From Streptomyces sp. NBC_00457 (GTDB taxonomy: Bacteria; Actinomycetota; Actinomycetes; Streptomycetales; Streptomycetaceae): a stretch of DNA of 64,000 nt. Below, one piece after another: positions 31,493-44,042 of this stretch. Every line of letters starts with the position of its first letter. The first letter of the stretch is position 1. Position numbers and translations under genes: made by a program. The stretch is from the NCBI RefSeq assembly GCF_036014015.1, contig NZ_CP107905.1, positions 8,742,001-8,806,000 on the forward strand, in the 5' to 3' direction. The notes under the pieces are model-generated. The model did no database searches and was not told where the DNA came from. It was given only the letters and a program-made list of their open reading frames with translations.

Positions 31493-31521
31493 AGCGATAA
31501 GGCGACAAGAGGTACGGATGC

Positions 31522-31561
31522 GCCGGAGGGCCCGCAGCGAGACCGCTGCGGGCCCTCCGGC
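31522..31561 (+). terminator. Terminator hairpin after nusB
   Basis: An 18-bp perfect stem (31,522-31,539 with 31,544-31,561) around the loop AGAC, 29 bases after the nusB stop. Confidence 0.85.
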
Positions 31562-31600
31562 ATCCCCGGGCCCACCGGAGCGCCGGCAGGGGCGCAGAAA

Positions 31601-31646
31601 GCCGCCGGGGTGGCCGGAACGATGTAGTTCCGGCCACCCCGGCGGC
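31601..31646 (-). terminator. Terminator hairpin after bldD
   Basis: A 20-bp perfect stem (31,601-31,620 with 31,627-31,646) around GATGTA, flanked by AGAAA and TTTCT. It lies 26 bases beyond the bldD stop and is separate from the nusB hairpin, so each converging transcript has its own terminator. Confidence 0.85.
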
Positions 31647-31672
31647 ACGTTTCTGCTGAAGCGGCCGCGCGC

Positions 31673-32176
31673 TCAGCTCTCCTCGGCGTGGGAGACCGCG
31701 CGGCGCGCGTCCGCGTCCAGAACGCCCCAGCTGATCAGCTGCTCGGTCAGGACCGAGGGCGACTGGTCGTAGATGACGGCGAGTGTGCGCAGGTCGTCCT
31801 GGCGGATCGAGAGCACCTTGCCGTTGTAGTCACCGCGCTGCGACTGGATCGTGGCCGCATACCGCTGCAGGGGACCCGCCTTCTCGGCCGGCACATGGGC
31901 CAGCCGCTCCAGGTCCAGGACCAGCTTCGGCGGCGGCTCGGCGGCACCGCCCGGCGTGGTGCCCGGCAGCAGCTCCTGCACCGGAACGCCGTAGAAATCC
32001 GCCAGCTCGGCAAGGCGCTGTACGGTCACGGCACGGTCGCCGCGCTCGTACGATCCGACCACCACCGCCTTCCAGCGTCCCTGGGACTTCTCCTCGACAC
32101 CGTGGAGGGAAAGGCCCTGCTGGGTGCGGATGGCCCGGAGCTTGGCCCCGAGCTGTTTGGCGTATTCGCTGGACAT
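31673..32176 (-). CDS. bldD: Developmental master regulator BldD
   Basis: 167-residue repressor of sporulation and antibiotic genes during vegetative growth; it dimerises on DNA when bound to tetrameric c-di-GMP. The N-terminal HTH (about residues 1-72, LGAKLRAIRTQQGLSLHGVE) and the C-terminal c-di-GMP motif are intact: R114-G-D116, eight residues, then R125-Q-D-D128. The start at 32,176 gives the exact length I know for S. coelicolor BldD; sequence is nearly identical to it. It diverges from pyrR and has a likely self-binding box upstream. Confidence 0.97.
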   Translation of the reverse strand: MSSEYAKQLGAKLRAIRTQQGLSLHGVEEKSQGRWKAVVVGSYERGDRAVTVQRLAELADFYGVPVQELLPGTTPGGAAEPPPKLVLDLERLAHVPAEKAGPLQRYAATIQSQRGDYNGKVLSIRQDDLRTLAVIYDQSPSVLTEQLISWGVLDADARRAVSHAEES

Positions 32177-32231
32177 ATAGCTCCCCGGCACTGTGTCGAC
32201 GCAGCTGGTGTGGTTCCAGGCCGCGCGGCTG

Positions 32232-32251
32232 GTAACTCACTGTGAGGTTAC
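32232..32251. promoter_or_regulatory. Probable BldD operator (autoregulation)
   Basis: GTAACTCACTGTGAGGTTAC, a near-perfect palindrome of the AGTnA/TnACT kind bound by BldD, 56-75 bases upstream of the bldD start. BldD is known to repress its own gene in S. coelicolor. Confidence 0.6.
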
Positions 32252-32390
32252 GCAGCGTGACTCTTCTGCGTCAAGCCGAATGGTCCACACCGACTCTTCC
32301 GTGGTATCAGCATCCGATTACGCCAAGGGGGTGATCAGGGCGGTCGTCCCGGCCTGCTACCGTGGATGGCGCAATTCCGGCGTCCTTTAA

Positions 32391-32418
32391 GGTCCGTCCC
32401 GTGAGGCGGAGAAGGAGC
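32391..32418 (+). promoter_or_regulatory. PyrR-binding RNA loop overlapping the pyrR ribosome-binding site
   Basis: The leader segment GTCC-GTCCCGTGAGGCGGAGAAGGAG matches the conserved PyrR recognition hairpin (UCC, GUGAGGC, GAGAAGG), and the AGAAGGAG part is also the Shine-Dalgarno sequence 11 bases before the ATG. PyrR with UMP bound here would block translation, as reported for mycobacterial pyr mRNA. No separate attenuator is evident. Confidence 0.6.
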
Positions 32419-32428
32419 ACCGTTTCAT

Positions 32429-33010
32429 ATGGACAAGCAGCAGAACATCCAGCAGGACCCAGAGCGGTCCGAGGCCCGGCCCGTTCTCGAAGGCCCTGAC
32501 ATCGCGCGGGTGTTGACCCGCATCGCCCACGAGATCGTCGAGCGCGCCAAGGGCGCCGACGACGTGGTGCTCCTCGGTATCCCCACCCGAGGCGTCTTTC
32601 TCGCCCAGCGGCTCGGCCGCAAGCTCGAGGAGATCACCGATCGCAAGATCCCGGTCGGTTCGCTCGACATCACCATGTACCGCGACGACCTGCGCATGCA
32701 TCCGCCGCGTGCGCTGGCCCGTACGGACATCCCCGGTGACGGCGTCGACGGCCGCCTCGTCGTCCTCGTCGACGACGTGCTCTTCTCCGGCCGCACCATC
32801 CGCGCCGCGCTCGACGCGCTGAACGACATCGGCCGTCCGCGCGCCGTGCAGCTCGCGGTCCTCGTCGACCGCGGCCACCGTGAACTGCCCATCCGCGCCG
32901 ACTACGTCGGCAAGAACCTCCCCACGTCGTTGCGGGAGACGGTCAAGGTCCAGCTCGCCGAGGAGGACGGTCGCGACACCGTGCTGCTCGGTGTGAAGCC
33001 GACCCAGTAG
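32429..33010 (+). CDS. pyrR: Bifunctional pyr operon regulator/uracil phosphoribosyltransferase PyrR
   Basis: 193-residue RNA-binding regulator with PRTase fold that senses UMP/UTP. PRPP loop [18 protein letters not shown] at about residues 110-127, ITMYRDDL and [17 protein letters not shown] are family signatures. First gene of the pyrimidine operon, 90 bases before pyrB; its leader carries a PyrR-binding loop. Confidence 0.96.
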   Translation: MDKQQNIQQDPERSEARPVLEGPDIARVLTRIAHEIVERAKGADDVVLLGIPTRGVFLAQRLGRKLEEITDRKIPVGSLDITMYRDDLRMHPPRALARTDIPGDGVDGRLVVLVDDVLFSGRTIRAALDALNDIGRPRAVQLAVLVDRGHRELPIRADYVGKNLPTSLRETVKVQLAEEDGRDTVLLGVKPTQ

Positions 33011-33100
33011 CAAGCACCCGGCGTGCGCCCCGGTATGCCCCGGCGCAAGCCTGCTTGCCCAGAATCTCCCAAAACTGAACTGCCTTACGGAGCCTGAAAG

Positions 33101-34078
33101 ATGCAGCGTCATCTCATCTCGGCCGCCGACCTCACCCGCGACGACGCCGTCCAGATCCTCGACACCGCCGAGGAGATGGCCCGGGTCGCCGACCGGCCGA
33201 TCAAGAAACTGCCGACGTTGCGCGGCCGTACCGTCGTCAACCTCTTCTTCGAGGACTCGACGCGGACCCGGATCTCCTTCGAAGCGGCGGAGAAGCGACT
33301 GTCCGCCGATGTCATCAACTTCTCGGCCAAGGGGTCCTCGGTGTCGAAGGGTGAGTCCCTGAAGGACACCGCCCAGACCCTCGAGGCCATGGGGGTCGAC
33401 GCCGTCGTCATCCGGCACGGTGCCTCCGGAGCGCCGTACACCCTGGCCAACTCCGGCTGGATCGACGCCGCCGTCATCAACGCCGGCGACGGCACCCACC
33501 AGCACCCCACGCAGGCCCTGTTGGACGCCTTCACCATGCGGCGGCGCCTGGTCGGACGGGACGCCGGGATAGGGCAGGACCTCGAGGGCAAGCGCATCAC
33601 GATCGTCGGCGACATCCTGCACAGCCGCGTCGCCCGCTCCAACGTCGACCTGCTGCACACCCTCGGCGCGGACGTCACGCTCGTCGCCCCGCCCACCCTG
33701 GTGCCGGTCGGCATCGAGACCTGGCCGTGCGAGGTGGCGTACGACCTGGACAGCACGTTGCCCAAGTCCGACGCCGTGATGATGCTGCGCGTCCAGCGCG
33801 AGCGGATGAACGCCGCCTTCTTCCCGACCGAGCGCGAGTACTCGCGGCGCTACGGCCTCGACGGCGACCGGATGGCGAAGATGCCCGAGCACTCCATCGT
33901 GATGCACCCCGGGCCGATGGTCCGCGGCATGGAGATCACCGCCGAGGTCGCCGACTCCGAGCGCTGCACCGCCATCGAGCAGGTCGCAAACGGAGTCTCC
34001 ATCCGGATGGCCGTCCTGTACCTGCTGCTGGGCGGCAGCGAGCCGGCCGTCAGCCACCCCCGTACCGAGGAGAAGTAA
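33101..34078 (+). CDS. pyrB: Aspartate carbamoyltransferase catalytic subunit
   Basis: Forms N-carbamoyl-aspartate from carbamoyl phosphate and aspartate. 325 aa; carbamoyl-phosphate loop [12 protein letters not shown] (about residues 50-61), [14 protein letters not shown], and MMLRVQRER for aspartate. No pyrI regulatory subunit is present. pyrC starts five bases after the stop with its GAGGAGAAG inside the pyrB end. Confidence 0.97.
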   Translation: MQRHLISAADLTRDDAVQILDTAEEMARVADRPIKKLPTLRGRTVVNLFFEDSTRTRISFEAAEKRLSADVINFSAKGSSVSKGESLKDTAQTLEAMGVDAVVIRHGASGAPYTLANSGWIDAAVINAGDGTHQHPTQALLDAFTMRRRLVGRDAGIGQDLEGKRITIVGDILHSRVARSNVDLLHTLGADVTLVAPPTLVPVGIETWPCEVAYDLDSTLPKSDAVMMLRVQRERMNAAFFPTEREYSRRYGLDGDRMAKMPEHSIVMHPGPMVRGMEITAEVADSERCTAIEQVANGVSIRMAVLYLLLGGSEPAVSHPRTEEK

Positions 34079-34083
34079 GACAG

Positions 34084-35370
34084 ATGAGCAAGATCCTGAT
34101 CCGTGGTGCGAAGGTGCTCGGCGGGGAGCCGCAGGACGTCCTGATCGAGGACGCGCAGATCGCGGCCGTGGGCACCGGTCTGCCGGACGAGGGCGCCCAG
34201 GTCGTGGAGGCGGGCGGCAAGGTGCTGCTGCCGGGCCTCGTCGATCTGCACACCCATCTGCGGGAGCCGGGGCGCGAGGACTCCGAGACCGTGCTGACCG
34301 GTACCCGCGCGGCGGCGAGCGGCGGCTACACGGCCGTGTTCGCCATGGCCAACACCTTCCCGGTCGCCGACACCGCCGGTGTCGTCGAGCAGGTGTACCG
34401 GCTCGGCCAGGAGCACGGCTACTGCGATGTGCAGCCCATCGGCGCCGTCACCGTCGGCCTGGACGGCAAGAAGCTGGCCGAGCTGGGCGCCATGCACGAG
34501 TCGGCGGCCGGGGTCACCGTCTTCTCCGACGACGGCAAGTGCGTCGACGACGCCGTGATCATGCGCCGTGCGCTGGAGTACGTGAAGGCCTTCGGCGGCG
34601 TCGTCGCCCAGCACGCGCAGGAGCCGCGGCTGACCGAGGGCGCCCAGATGAACGAGGGCGTGGTCTCCGCCGAGCTGGGTCTGGGCGGCTGGCCGGCGGT
34701 GGCCGAAGAATCGATCATCGCCCGGGATGTCCTGCTCGCCGAGCACGTCGGCTCCCGCGTCCACATCTGCCATCTGTCGACCGCCGGCTCCGTCGAGATC
34801 ATCCGCTGGGCCAAGTCCCGCGGCATCGACGTCACCGCCGAGGTCACCCCGCACCACCTCCTCCTCACCGACGAGCTGGTCCGGACGTACAACCCGGTCT
34901 ACAAGGTCAACCCGCCGCTGCGCACCGAGCGCGATGTGCTCGCCCTGCGCGAGGCGCTCGCCGACGGCACGATCGACATCGTCGCCACCGACCACGCCCC
35001 GCACCCGCACGAGGACAAGGACTGCGAGTGGGCCGCGGCCGCCATGGGCATGGTCGGCCTGGAGACCGCGTTGTCAGTGGTCCAGGAGACGATGGTGGAC
35101 ACCGGGCTCCTCACCTGGGCCGGGGTCGCCGACCGCATGTCCTTCAAGCCCGCCCGGATCGGGCAGGCGGGCGGGCACGGCCGCCCCGTCTCGGCTGGTG
35201 AGCCCGCCAACCTCACGCTCGTCGACACGGAATACCGTGGGTCCGTGGACCCCAAGGGCTTCGCCTCGCGCAGCCGCAACACTCCGTACCAGGGGCGTGA
35301 GCTGCCGGGCCGTGTGACGCACACGTGGCTCCGGGGCAAGGCCACGCTCGTCGACGGGAAGCTCACGTGA
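34084..35370 (+). CDS. pyrC: Dihydroorotase
   Basis: 428-residue amidohydrolase closing carbamoyl-aspartate to dihydroorotate. Metal site DLHTHLREPGREDSE (about residues 56-70), His residues in AQHAQEPRL and HICHLSTAGS, and the catalytic Asp in VATDHAPHPHEDK. Its TGA overlaps the GTG of the following membrane protein gene. Confidence 0.97.
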   Translation: MSKILIRGAKVLGGEPQDVLIEDAQIAAVGTGLPDEGAQVVEAGGKVLLPGLVDLHTHLREPGREDSETVLTGTRAAASGGYTAVFAMANTFPVADTAGVVEQVYRLGQEHGYCDVQPIGAVTVGLDGKKLAELGAMHESAAGVTVFSDDGKCVDDAVIMRRALEYVKAFGGVVAQHAQEPRLTEGAQMNEGVVSAELGLGGWPAVAEESIIARDVLLAEHVGSRVHICHLSTAGSVEIIRWAKSRGIDVTAEVTPHHLLLTDELVRTYNPVYKVNPPLRTERDVLALREALADGTIDIVATDHAPHPHEDKDCEWAAAAMGMVGLETALSVVQETMVDTGLLTWAGVADRMSFKPARIGQAGGHGRPVSAGEPANLTLVDTEYRGSVDPKGFASRSRNTPYQGRELPGRVTHTWLRGKATLVDGKLT

Positions 35371-35942
35371 CACCTCTGCATCTGACGCACCTGGCCGCCG
35401 ATCAGAAGTCGGCGGAGGTGACCGACTGGGCCGCCCGCATCGGCTGGCTCGTCGGCCTCGCCCTCTTCGTCGCGCTCATCTACTGGCTGATGCGCGAGGG
35501 CTGGAAGTGGCGCGGCACGCTCCAGGGCGACCTGCCCGAGCTGCCCAGCGCGCCGGACGAGCCCGGTGCGGCGAGACTGACGATGAGCGGCCGCTACCAC
35601 GGCTCCACCACGGCCGGGCAGTGGCTCGACCGCATCGTGGCGCACGGCCTGGGCACCCGCAGCCGGGTCGAGCTCACGCTGACGGACGAAGGACTGGACG
35701 TCGTACGTCCCGGCGCGACCGATTTCTTCGTCCCCCGGGCCGCCCTGCGCGAGGCGCGGCTCGACAAGGGCATCGCCGGCAAGGTGCTCACCGAGGGCGG
35801 ACTGCTCGTGGTGACCTGGGCGCACGGCGAGCGGCTGATCGACTCCGGGTTCCGCTCCGACACTGCCGCCGAGCACAACGAGTGGGTCGACGTCATTAAC
35901 TCCATGATCAACACCAACAGCACGGAAGGCGCCGAACGATGA
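35367..35942 (+). CDS. Membrane-anchored PH-like protein inside the pyr operon
   Basis: 191 residues from a GTG overlapping the pyrC stop. One membrane segment (about residues 21-42), then a soluble beta-rich domain (about 75-190; [29 protein letters not shown]) of bacterial PH-like type. Its stop overlaps carA (ATGA). Coupling on both sides shows it is made with the pyrimidine enzymes; a homologue sits in the same place in S. coelicolor as I remember. Function unknown. Confidence 0.8.
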   Translation: MTPLHLTHLAADQKSAEVTDWAARIGWLVGLALFVALIYWLMREGWKWRGTLQGDLPELPSAPDEPGAARLTMSGRYHGSTTAGQWLDRIVAHGLGTRSRVELTLTDEGLDVVRPGATDFFVPRAALREARLDKGIAGKVLTEGGLLVVTWAHGERLIDSGFRSDTAAEHNEWVDVINSMINTNSTEGAER

Positions 35943-37103
35943 CGACCTCCATCCAGGGAACCGCCTCGAAGAGGCACAAGGCGGTTCCGGCCGTCCTCGT
36001 CCTGGAGGACGGCCGGACCTTCCGAGGCCGTGCCTACGGGGCCGTGGGGGTCACCTTCGGCGAGGCCGTGTTCTCCACCGGCATGACCGGCTACCAGGAG
36101 ACCCTCACCGACCCGTCGTACCACCGCCAGGTCGTGGTGATGACCGCCCCGCACGTCGGCAACACCGGCGTCAACGACGAGGACCCCGAGAGCAAGCAGA
36201 TCTGGGTCGCGGGCTATGTCGTGCGCGACCCCGCGCGCGTGCCCTCCAACTGGCGCTCCCGGCGCTCGCTGGACGACGAGCTGCGCGATCAGGGCGTCGT
36301 CGGCATCTCCGGCATCGACACGCGCGCGTTGACGCGTCATCTGCGGGAGCGCGGCGCCATGCGCGTCGGCATCTTCTCCGGCAACGCACTGCCCGACGAG
36401 GGCACCATGCTCGCCGAGGTGCGCCAGGCCCCCGAGATGAAGGGGGCGAACCTCTCGGCCGAGGTCGCCACCAAGGAGGCGTACGTCGTCCCCGCGATCG
36501 GTGAGAAGAAGTTCACCGTCGCCGCCGTGGACCTCGGCATCAAGGGCATGACCCCGCACCGGATGGCCGAGCGCGGCATCGAGGTGCATGTGCTGCCCGC
36601 GACGGCGACGGCCGAGGACGTGTTCGCCGTCGAGCCGGACGGCGTGTTCTTCTCCAACGGCCCTGGCGACCCGGCCACCGCCGACCACCCGGTCTCCGTG
36701 ATGCGGGCGGTCCTGGAGCGCGGCATCCCGCTGTTCGGCATCTGCTTCGGCAACCAGATCCTGGGGCGCGCGCTCGGCTTCGGCACGTACAAGCTGAAGT
36801 ACGGCCACCGTGGCATCAACCAGCCGGTGCAGGACCGTACGACCGGCAAGGTCGAGGTCACCGCGCACAACCACGGCTTCGCTGTCGACGCGCCGCTCGA
36901 CAAGGTGTCCGACACCCCCTACGGCCGCGCCGAGGTCTCCCACGTGTGCCTCAACGACAACGTGGTGGAGGGGCTGCAGCTCCTCGACCGGCCGGCCTTC
37001 AGCGTCCAGTACCACCCCGAAGCGGCAGCGGGCCCGCACGACGCCGCCTACCTGTTCGACCGCTTCACGTCGTTGATGAACACAGTCCTGATGGAGGGCC
37101 AGC

Positions 37104-37111
<8 letters not shown>
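35939..37111 (+). CDS. carA: Carbamoyl phosphate synthase small (glutaminase) subunit
   Basis: 390 aa; hydrolyses glutamine and channels ammonia to CarB for arginine and pyrimidine synthesis. N-terminal CPSase domain ([17 protein letters not shown]) and class I GATase domain with catalytic Cys in [14 protein letters not shown] and His/Glu in [10 protein letters not shown]. Start overlaps the preceding gene by four bases and its end overlaps carB by eight. Confidence 0.97.
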
Positions 37112-40412
<3,301 letters not shown>

Positions 40413-40420
40413 CAGCCCTG

Positions 40421-40448
40421 AGGGGGACATCGGAAACGGTGTCCCCCT
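40421..40448 (+). terminator. GNRA-capped hairpin between carB and pyrD
   Basis: Stem AGGGGGACATCG / CGGTGTCCCCCT closed by a GAAA tetraloop, nine bases after the carB stop and followed by CTTCG. It could be a partial terminator or an RNA processing/stability element that lowers or separates pyrD-pyrF expression. Confidence 0.6.
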
Positions 40449-40466
40449 CTTCGTGAGGACACAGTG

Positions 40467-41573
40467 ATGTACAAGCTTTTCTTCCGTCTGGTGTTCCAGC
40501 GGATGGACCCGGAGCAGGCCCACCATCTGGCGTTCCGGTGGATCCGGCTTGCCGTCCGCATCCCGGTGCTGCGCACGTTCGTCGCGGCCGTGCTCGCGCC
40601 CCGCTACCAGGAGCTGCGCACCGAGGCGTTCGGGCTGCGTATGCACGGCCCCTTCGGGCTCGCCGCCGGCTTCGACAAGAACGCGATCGCCATCGACGGC
40701 ATGTCGATGCTGGGCTTCGACCATGTCGAGATCGGCACGGTCACCGGGGAGGCGCAGCCGGGCAATCCCAAGAAGCGGCTGTTCCGGCTGGTGCCGGACC
40801 GGGCGCTGATCAACCGCATGGGTTTCAACAACGAGGGCTCACTGGTCGTCGCCGCCCGGCTGGCCTCCCGTACGCCGGTCTTCAAGACCGTGGTCGGCGT
40901 CAACATCGGCAAGACCAAGGTCGTCCCGGAGGCCGAGGCGGCCGGGGACTATGTGAAGTCGACGGAGCGTGTCGCGCCGTACGCCGACTACCTGGTCGTG
41001 AACGTCTCCTCGCCGAACACGCCCGGCCTGCGCAATCTGCAGGCCGTGGATCACCTGCGTCCCCTCCTGAGCGCCGTCCGTGAGGCCGCCGACCGTACGG
41101 TCACCGACCGCCGCGTCCCGCTGCTGGTGAAGATCGCGCCGGACCTCGCCGACGAGGACGTCGACGCGGTCGCCGACCTGGCCGTCGAGCTCGGTCTGGA
41201 CGGGATCATCGCCACGAACACCACCATCGCGCGCGGGGGCCTCGGTTTGACTTCCGAACCCTCGCTGATCGAGGAGACCGGCGGACTCTCCGGCGCTCCG
41301 CTCAAGGCGCGCTCCCTGGAGGTGCTGCGCCGCCTCTACGCGCGCGTGGGCGACCGGATCACCCTGGTGGGCGTCGGCGGCATCGAGGACGCCGAGGACG
41401 CCTGGCAGCGCGTCCTCGCCGGCGCCACCCTCGTCCAGGGGTACAGCGCCTTCATTTACGAGGGCCCCTTCTACGCCCGCGCCATCCACAAGGGCCTCGC
41501 CGCCCGCCTGAGGACCAGCCCGTATGCCACCCTCGCCGACGCGGTCGGCGCCGACGTAAGGAAGGCCGCATGA
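40467..41573 (+). CDS. pyrD: Dihydroorotate dehydrogenase (quinone), class 2
   Basis: Membrane-associated flavoenzyme oxidising dihydroorotate to orotate. 368 aa from ATG 40,467 (GAGGA seven bases upstream; a GTG three bases earlier is possible). The N-terminal helical extension ([21 protein letters not shown]) is the membrane-binding region; FMN/orotate motifs are [15 protein letters not shown] and [10 protein letters not shown] with the catalytic Ser. Stop overlaps pyrF (ATGA). Confidence 0.97.
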   Translation: MYKLFFRLVFQRMDPEQAHHLAFRWIRLAVRIPVLRTFVAAVLAPRYQELRTEAFGLRMHGPFGLAAGFDKNAIAIDGMSMLGFDHVEIGTVTGEAQPGNPKKRLFRLVPDRALINRMGFNNEGSLVVAARLASRTPVFKTVVGVNIGKTKVVPEAEAAGDYVKSTERVAPYADYLVVNVSSPNTPGLRNLQAVDHLRPLLSAVREAADRTVTDRRVPLLVKIAPDLADEDVDAVADLAVELGLDGIIATNTTIARGGLGLTSEPSLIEETGGLSGAPLKARSLEVLRRLYARVGDRITLVGVGGIEDAEDAWQRVLAGATLVQGYSAFIYEGPFYARAIHKGLAARLRTSPYATLADAVGADVRKAA

Positions 41574-42412
41574 GCCAGGAACCCTTCGGCGCACGCCTGC
41601 GCCGCGCCATGGACGAGCGCGGCCCGCTGTGCGTCGGCATCGACCCGCACGCCTCCCTGCTCAGCGAGTGGGGCCTGAACGACGACATTGCGGGCCTGGA
41701 GCGGTTCAGCCGCACGGTCGTCGAGGCGCTGGCCGACCGGATCGCCGTCCTCAAGCCGCAGAGCGCGTTCTTCGAGCGCTTCGGATCGCGCGGTGTCGCC
41801 GTCCTGGAGAAGACGGTCGTACAGGCCCGCGCCGCCGGTGCGCTGGTCGTGATGGACGCCAAGCGCGGCGACATCGGCTCGACCATGGCCGCGTACGCCG
41901 AGTCCTTCCTCCGGAAGGACTCCCCGCTCTTCTCGGACGCGCTGACCGTCTCGCCGTATCTGGGCTACGGCTCGCTGAGCCCGGCCGTCGCGCTGGCCCG
42001 GGAGAGCGGCACGGGCCTGTTCGTGCTGGCGCTCACCTCGAACCCCGAGGGCCGCGAGGTCCAGCACGCCGTCCGCGCCGACGGGCGGACCGTCGGAGCG
42101 ACGATGCTGGCGCACCTGGCCGCCGAGAACGCGGGGGAGGAGCCGCTGGGCTCCTTCGGGGCGGTCGTCGGCGCCACGCTCGGCGATCTGTCGTCGTACG
42201 ACCTCGACATCAACGGTCCGCTCCTTGCACCCGGGATCGGCGCCCAGGGCGCCACTCCGGCCGACCTTCCCGGGGTCTTCGGCGCCGCGGTGCGCAATGT
42301 CGTGCCGAACGTCAGCCGGGGCGTGCTGCGGCACGGGCTCGACGCCGGCGCGCTGCGGGGAGCCGCCGAGCGGTTCGCGGAGGAGATCCGGGCGGCCGTG
42401 ACCACCGCCTGA
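41570..42412 (+). CDS. pyrF: Orotidine 5'-phosphate decarboxylase (type 2)
   Basis: 280 aa; converts OMP to UMP. Signature VVMDAKRGDIGSTMAAYAES contains the Asp-Lys-Asp catalytic group; the length and motif class are the long type 2 form typical of actinobacteria. Last gene of the pyr operon, overlapping pyrD by four bases; 278 bases of non-coding DNA follow before mihF. Confidence 0.96.
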   Translation: MSQEPFGARLRRAMDERGPLCVGIDPHASLLSEWGLNDDIAGLERFSRTVVEALADRIAVLKPQSAFFERFGSRGVAVLEKTVVQARAAGALVVMDAKRGDIGSTMAAYAESFLRKDSPLFSDALTVSPYLGYGSLSPAVALARESGTGLFVLALTSNPEGREVQHAVRADGRTVGATMLAHLAAENAGEEPLGSFGAVVGATLGDLSSYDLDINGPLLAPGIGAQGATPADLPGVFGAAVRNVVPNVSRGVLRHGLDAGALRGAAERFAEEIRAAVTTA

Positions 42413-42690
42413 GGCGTTCGAAACGGGTCGCACCAGTCCTCCGATGAGTGGCTCGGGACCGACTTGAGCCTGAATACATCCTCAAATCCGGGGCAGTATG
42501 TCGTAAATGTCCGTCTCCAGGGAGGCTGACCAGGACTTTTCCGCTGTTCTCGCTGACTCTGGCGGACTTGGCCGCTAGTCTCCGAGCAGAGTGAACGGGC
42601 AAGCGTGTTGCTCGTAGCTCCCCAGGTGTGGGGCGACTAGGTTCCTCACCGGTCCGTATCCGACAGTTCAACATCCGAGGTGACGTAGGC

Positions 42691-43014
42691 GTGGCTCTTC
42701 CGCCCCTTACCCCTGAACAGCGCGCAGCCGCGCTCGAAAAGGCCGCCGCGGCTCGCCGGGAGCGGGCCGAGGTCAAGAATCGACTCAAGCACTCCGGCGC
42801 CTCCCTTCACGAGGTCATCAAGCAGGGCCAGGAGAACGACGTCATCGGCAAGATGAAGGTCTCCGCCCTCCTCGAGTCCCTGCCGGGCGTGGGCAAGGTC
42901 CGCGCCAAGCAGATCATGGAGCGACTCGGCATCTCCGAGAGCCGTCGTGTGCGCGGCCTCGGCTCGAACCAGATCGCTTCCCTGGAGCGTGAGTTCGGCA
43001 GCACCGGCTCCTGA
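42691..43014 (+). CDS. mihF: Actinobacterial integration host factor (nucleoid protein)
   Basis: 107-residue DNA-binding protein, the sIHF/mIHF family that shapes the nucleoid and supports phage L5-type integration. The GTG at 42,691 (GAGGTGA upstream) gives the known N-terminus ALPPLTPEQRAAALE. A long basic N-terminal helix is followed by a helix-two-turn-helix (LESLPGVGKVRAKQIMERLG). Sequence is essentially that of S. coelicolor. The 278-base upstream gap probably contains its promoter, with no clear -35/-10 pair by eye. gmk follows. Confidence 0.96.
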   Translation: MALPPLTPEQRAAALEKAAAARRERAEVKNRLKHSGASLHEVIKQGQENDVIGKMKVSALLESLPGVGKVRAKQIMERLGISESRRVRGLGSNQIASLEREFGSTGS

Positions 43015-43071
43015 GCCCGTCATGCGGGCAGGGAGTCCCGGGCATGCCGGGATAGCTGGAATAATCGCTGC

Positions 43072-43629
43072 ATGAGTGAACGTCCGCGGCTGACCGTGCT
43101 CTCCGGCCCCTCCGGGGTCGGCAAGAGCACGGTCGTCGCCCATATGCGCAAGGAACACCCCGAGGTCTGGCTCTCGGTGTCGGCGACGACCCGTAAGCCC
43201 CGCCCCGGCGAGCGGCATGGGGTCCACTACTTCTTCGTCACCGACGAGGAGATGGACAAGCTGATCGCCAATGGCGAGCTGCTGGAGTGGGCGGAATTCG
43301 CCGGCAACCGCTACGGCACACCCCGCAGGGCCGTGCTGGAGCGCCTGGAGGCGGGTGAGCCCGTCCTTCTGGAGATCGACCTCCAGGGTGCCCGGCAGGT
43401 CCGCGAGTCCATGCCGGAGGCCCAGCTGGTGTTCCTGGCTCCTCCCTCCTGGGAGGAGCTGGTGCGCAGACTCACCGGACGCGGCACCGAGCCGCCCGAG
43501 GTGATCGAGCGGCGTCTGGACGCCGCGAAGGTCGAGCTGGAGGCCGAGCCGGAGTTCGATGTGACCTTGGTCAACACCTCCGTCGAGGACGTGGCGCGCG
43601 AGCTGCTAGCCTTGGTGGACGTTGTGTGA
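43072..43629 (+). CDS. gmk: Guanylate kinase
   Basis: 185 aa; phosphorylates GMP to GDP. P-loop [10 protein letters not shown] at about residues 11-20, GMP-binding [11 protein letters not shown] and [10 protein letters not shown], and lid region [10 protein letters not shown]. Lies 57 bases after mihF and 38 bases before rpoZ, the usual gmk-rpoZ pairing. Confidence 0.97.
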   Translation: MSERPRLTVLSGPSGVGKSTVVAHMRKEHPEVWLSVSATTRKPRPGERHGVHYFFVTDEEMDKLIANGELLEWAEFAGNRYGTPRRAVLERLEAGEPVLLEIDLQGARQVRESMPEAQLVFLAPPSWEELVRRLTGRGTEPPEVIERRLDAAKVELEAEPEFDVTLVNTSVEDVARELLALVDVV

Positions 43630-43667
43630 TCGTTTTCGATCTCATCCCATCTGTCGGAAGGTAGAGC

Positions 43668-43940
43668 GTGTCCTCTTCCATCACCGCGCCCGAGGGCATC
43701 ATCAACCCGCCGATCGACGAGTTGCTTGAGGCCACTGACTCGAAGTACAGCCTGGTGATCTACGCGGCCAAGCGTGCCCGCCAGATCAACGCGTACTACT
43801 CGCAGCTCGGCGAGGGTCTCCTTGAGTACGTCGGTCCGCTCGTCGACACCCACGTCCACGAGAAGCCGCTCTCGATCGCCCTGCGTGAGATCAACGCGGG
43901 TCTGCTGACGTCCGAGGCCGTTGAGGGTCCGGCGCAGTAG
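43668..43940 (+). CDS. rpoZ: RNA polymerase omega subunit
   Basis: 90-residue assembly subunit of RNA polymerase that clamps beta-prime. GTG start after GGAAGG. Core motif [20 protein letters not shown] and C-terminal [14 protein letters not shown] are conserved. Followed by a terminator, so gmk-rpoZ probably ends here. Confidence 0.96.
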   Translation: MSSSITAPEGIINPPIDELLEATDSKYSLVIYAAKRARQINAYYSQLGEGLLEYVGPLVDTHVHEKPLSIALREINAGLLTSEAVEGPAQ

Positions 43941-43965
43941 TATTTACAGCTTGCAGCTGACTTTT

Positions 43966-44000
43966 CCACAGGCCCGGCAGCGCGACTGCCGGGCCTGTGG
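43966..44000 (+). terminator. Terminator hairpin after rpoZ
   Basis: A 15-bp perfect stem, CCACAGGCCCGGCAG with its complement, around CGCGA, preceded by CTTTT and 26 bases after the rpoZ stop. Confidence 0.85.
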
Positions 44001-44042
44001 TGTGTAGTGGAGTCGTACGTTTGCCGAGTCCGGGGAGAGACG

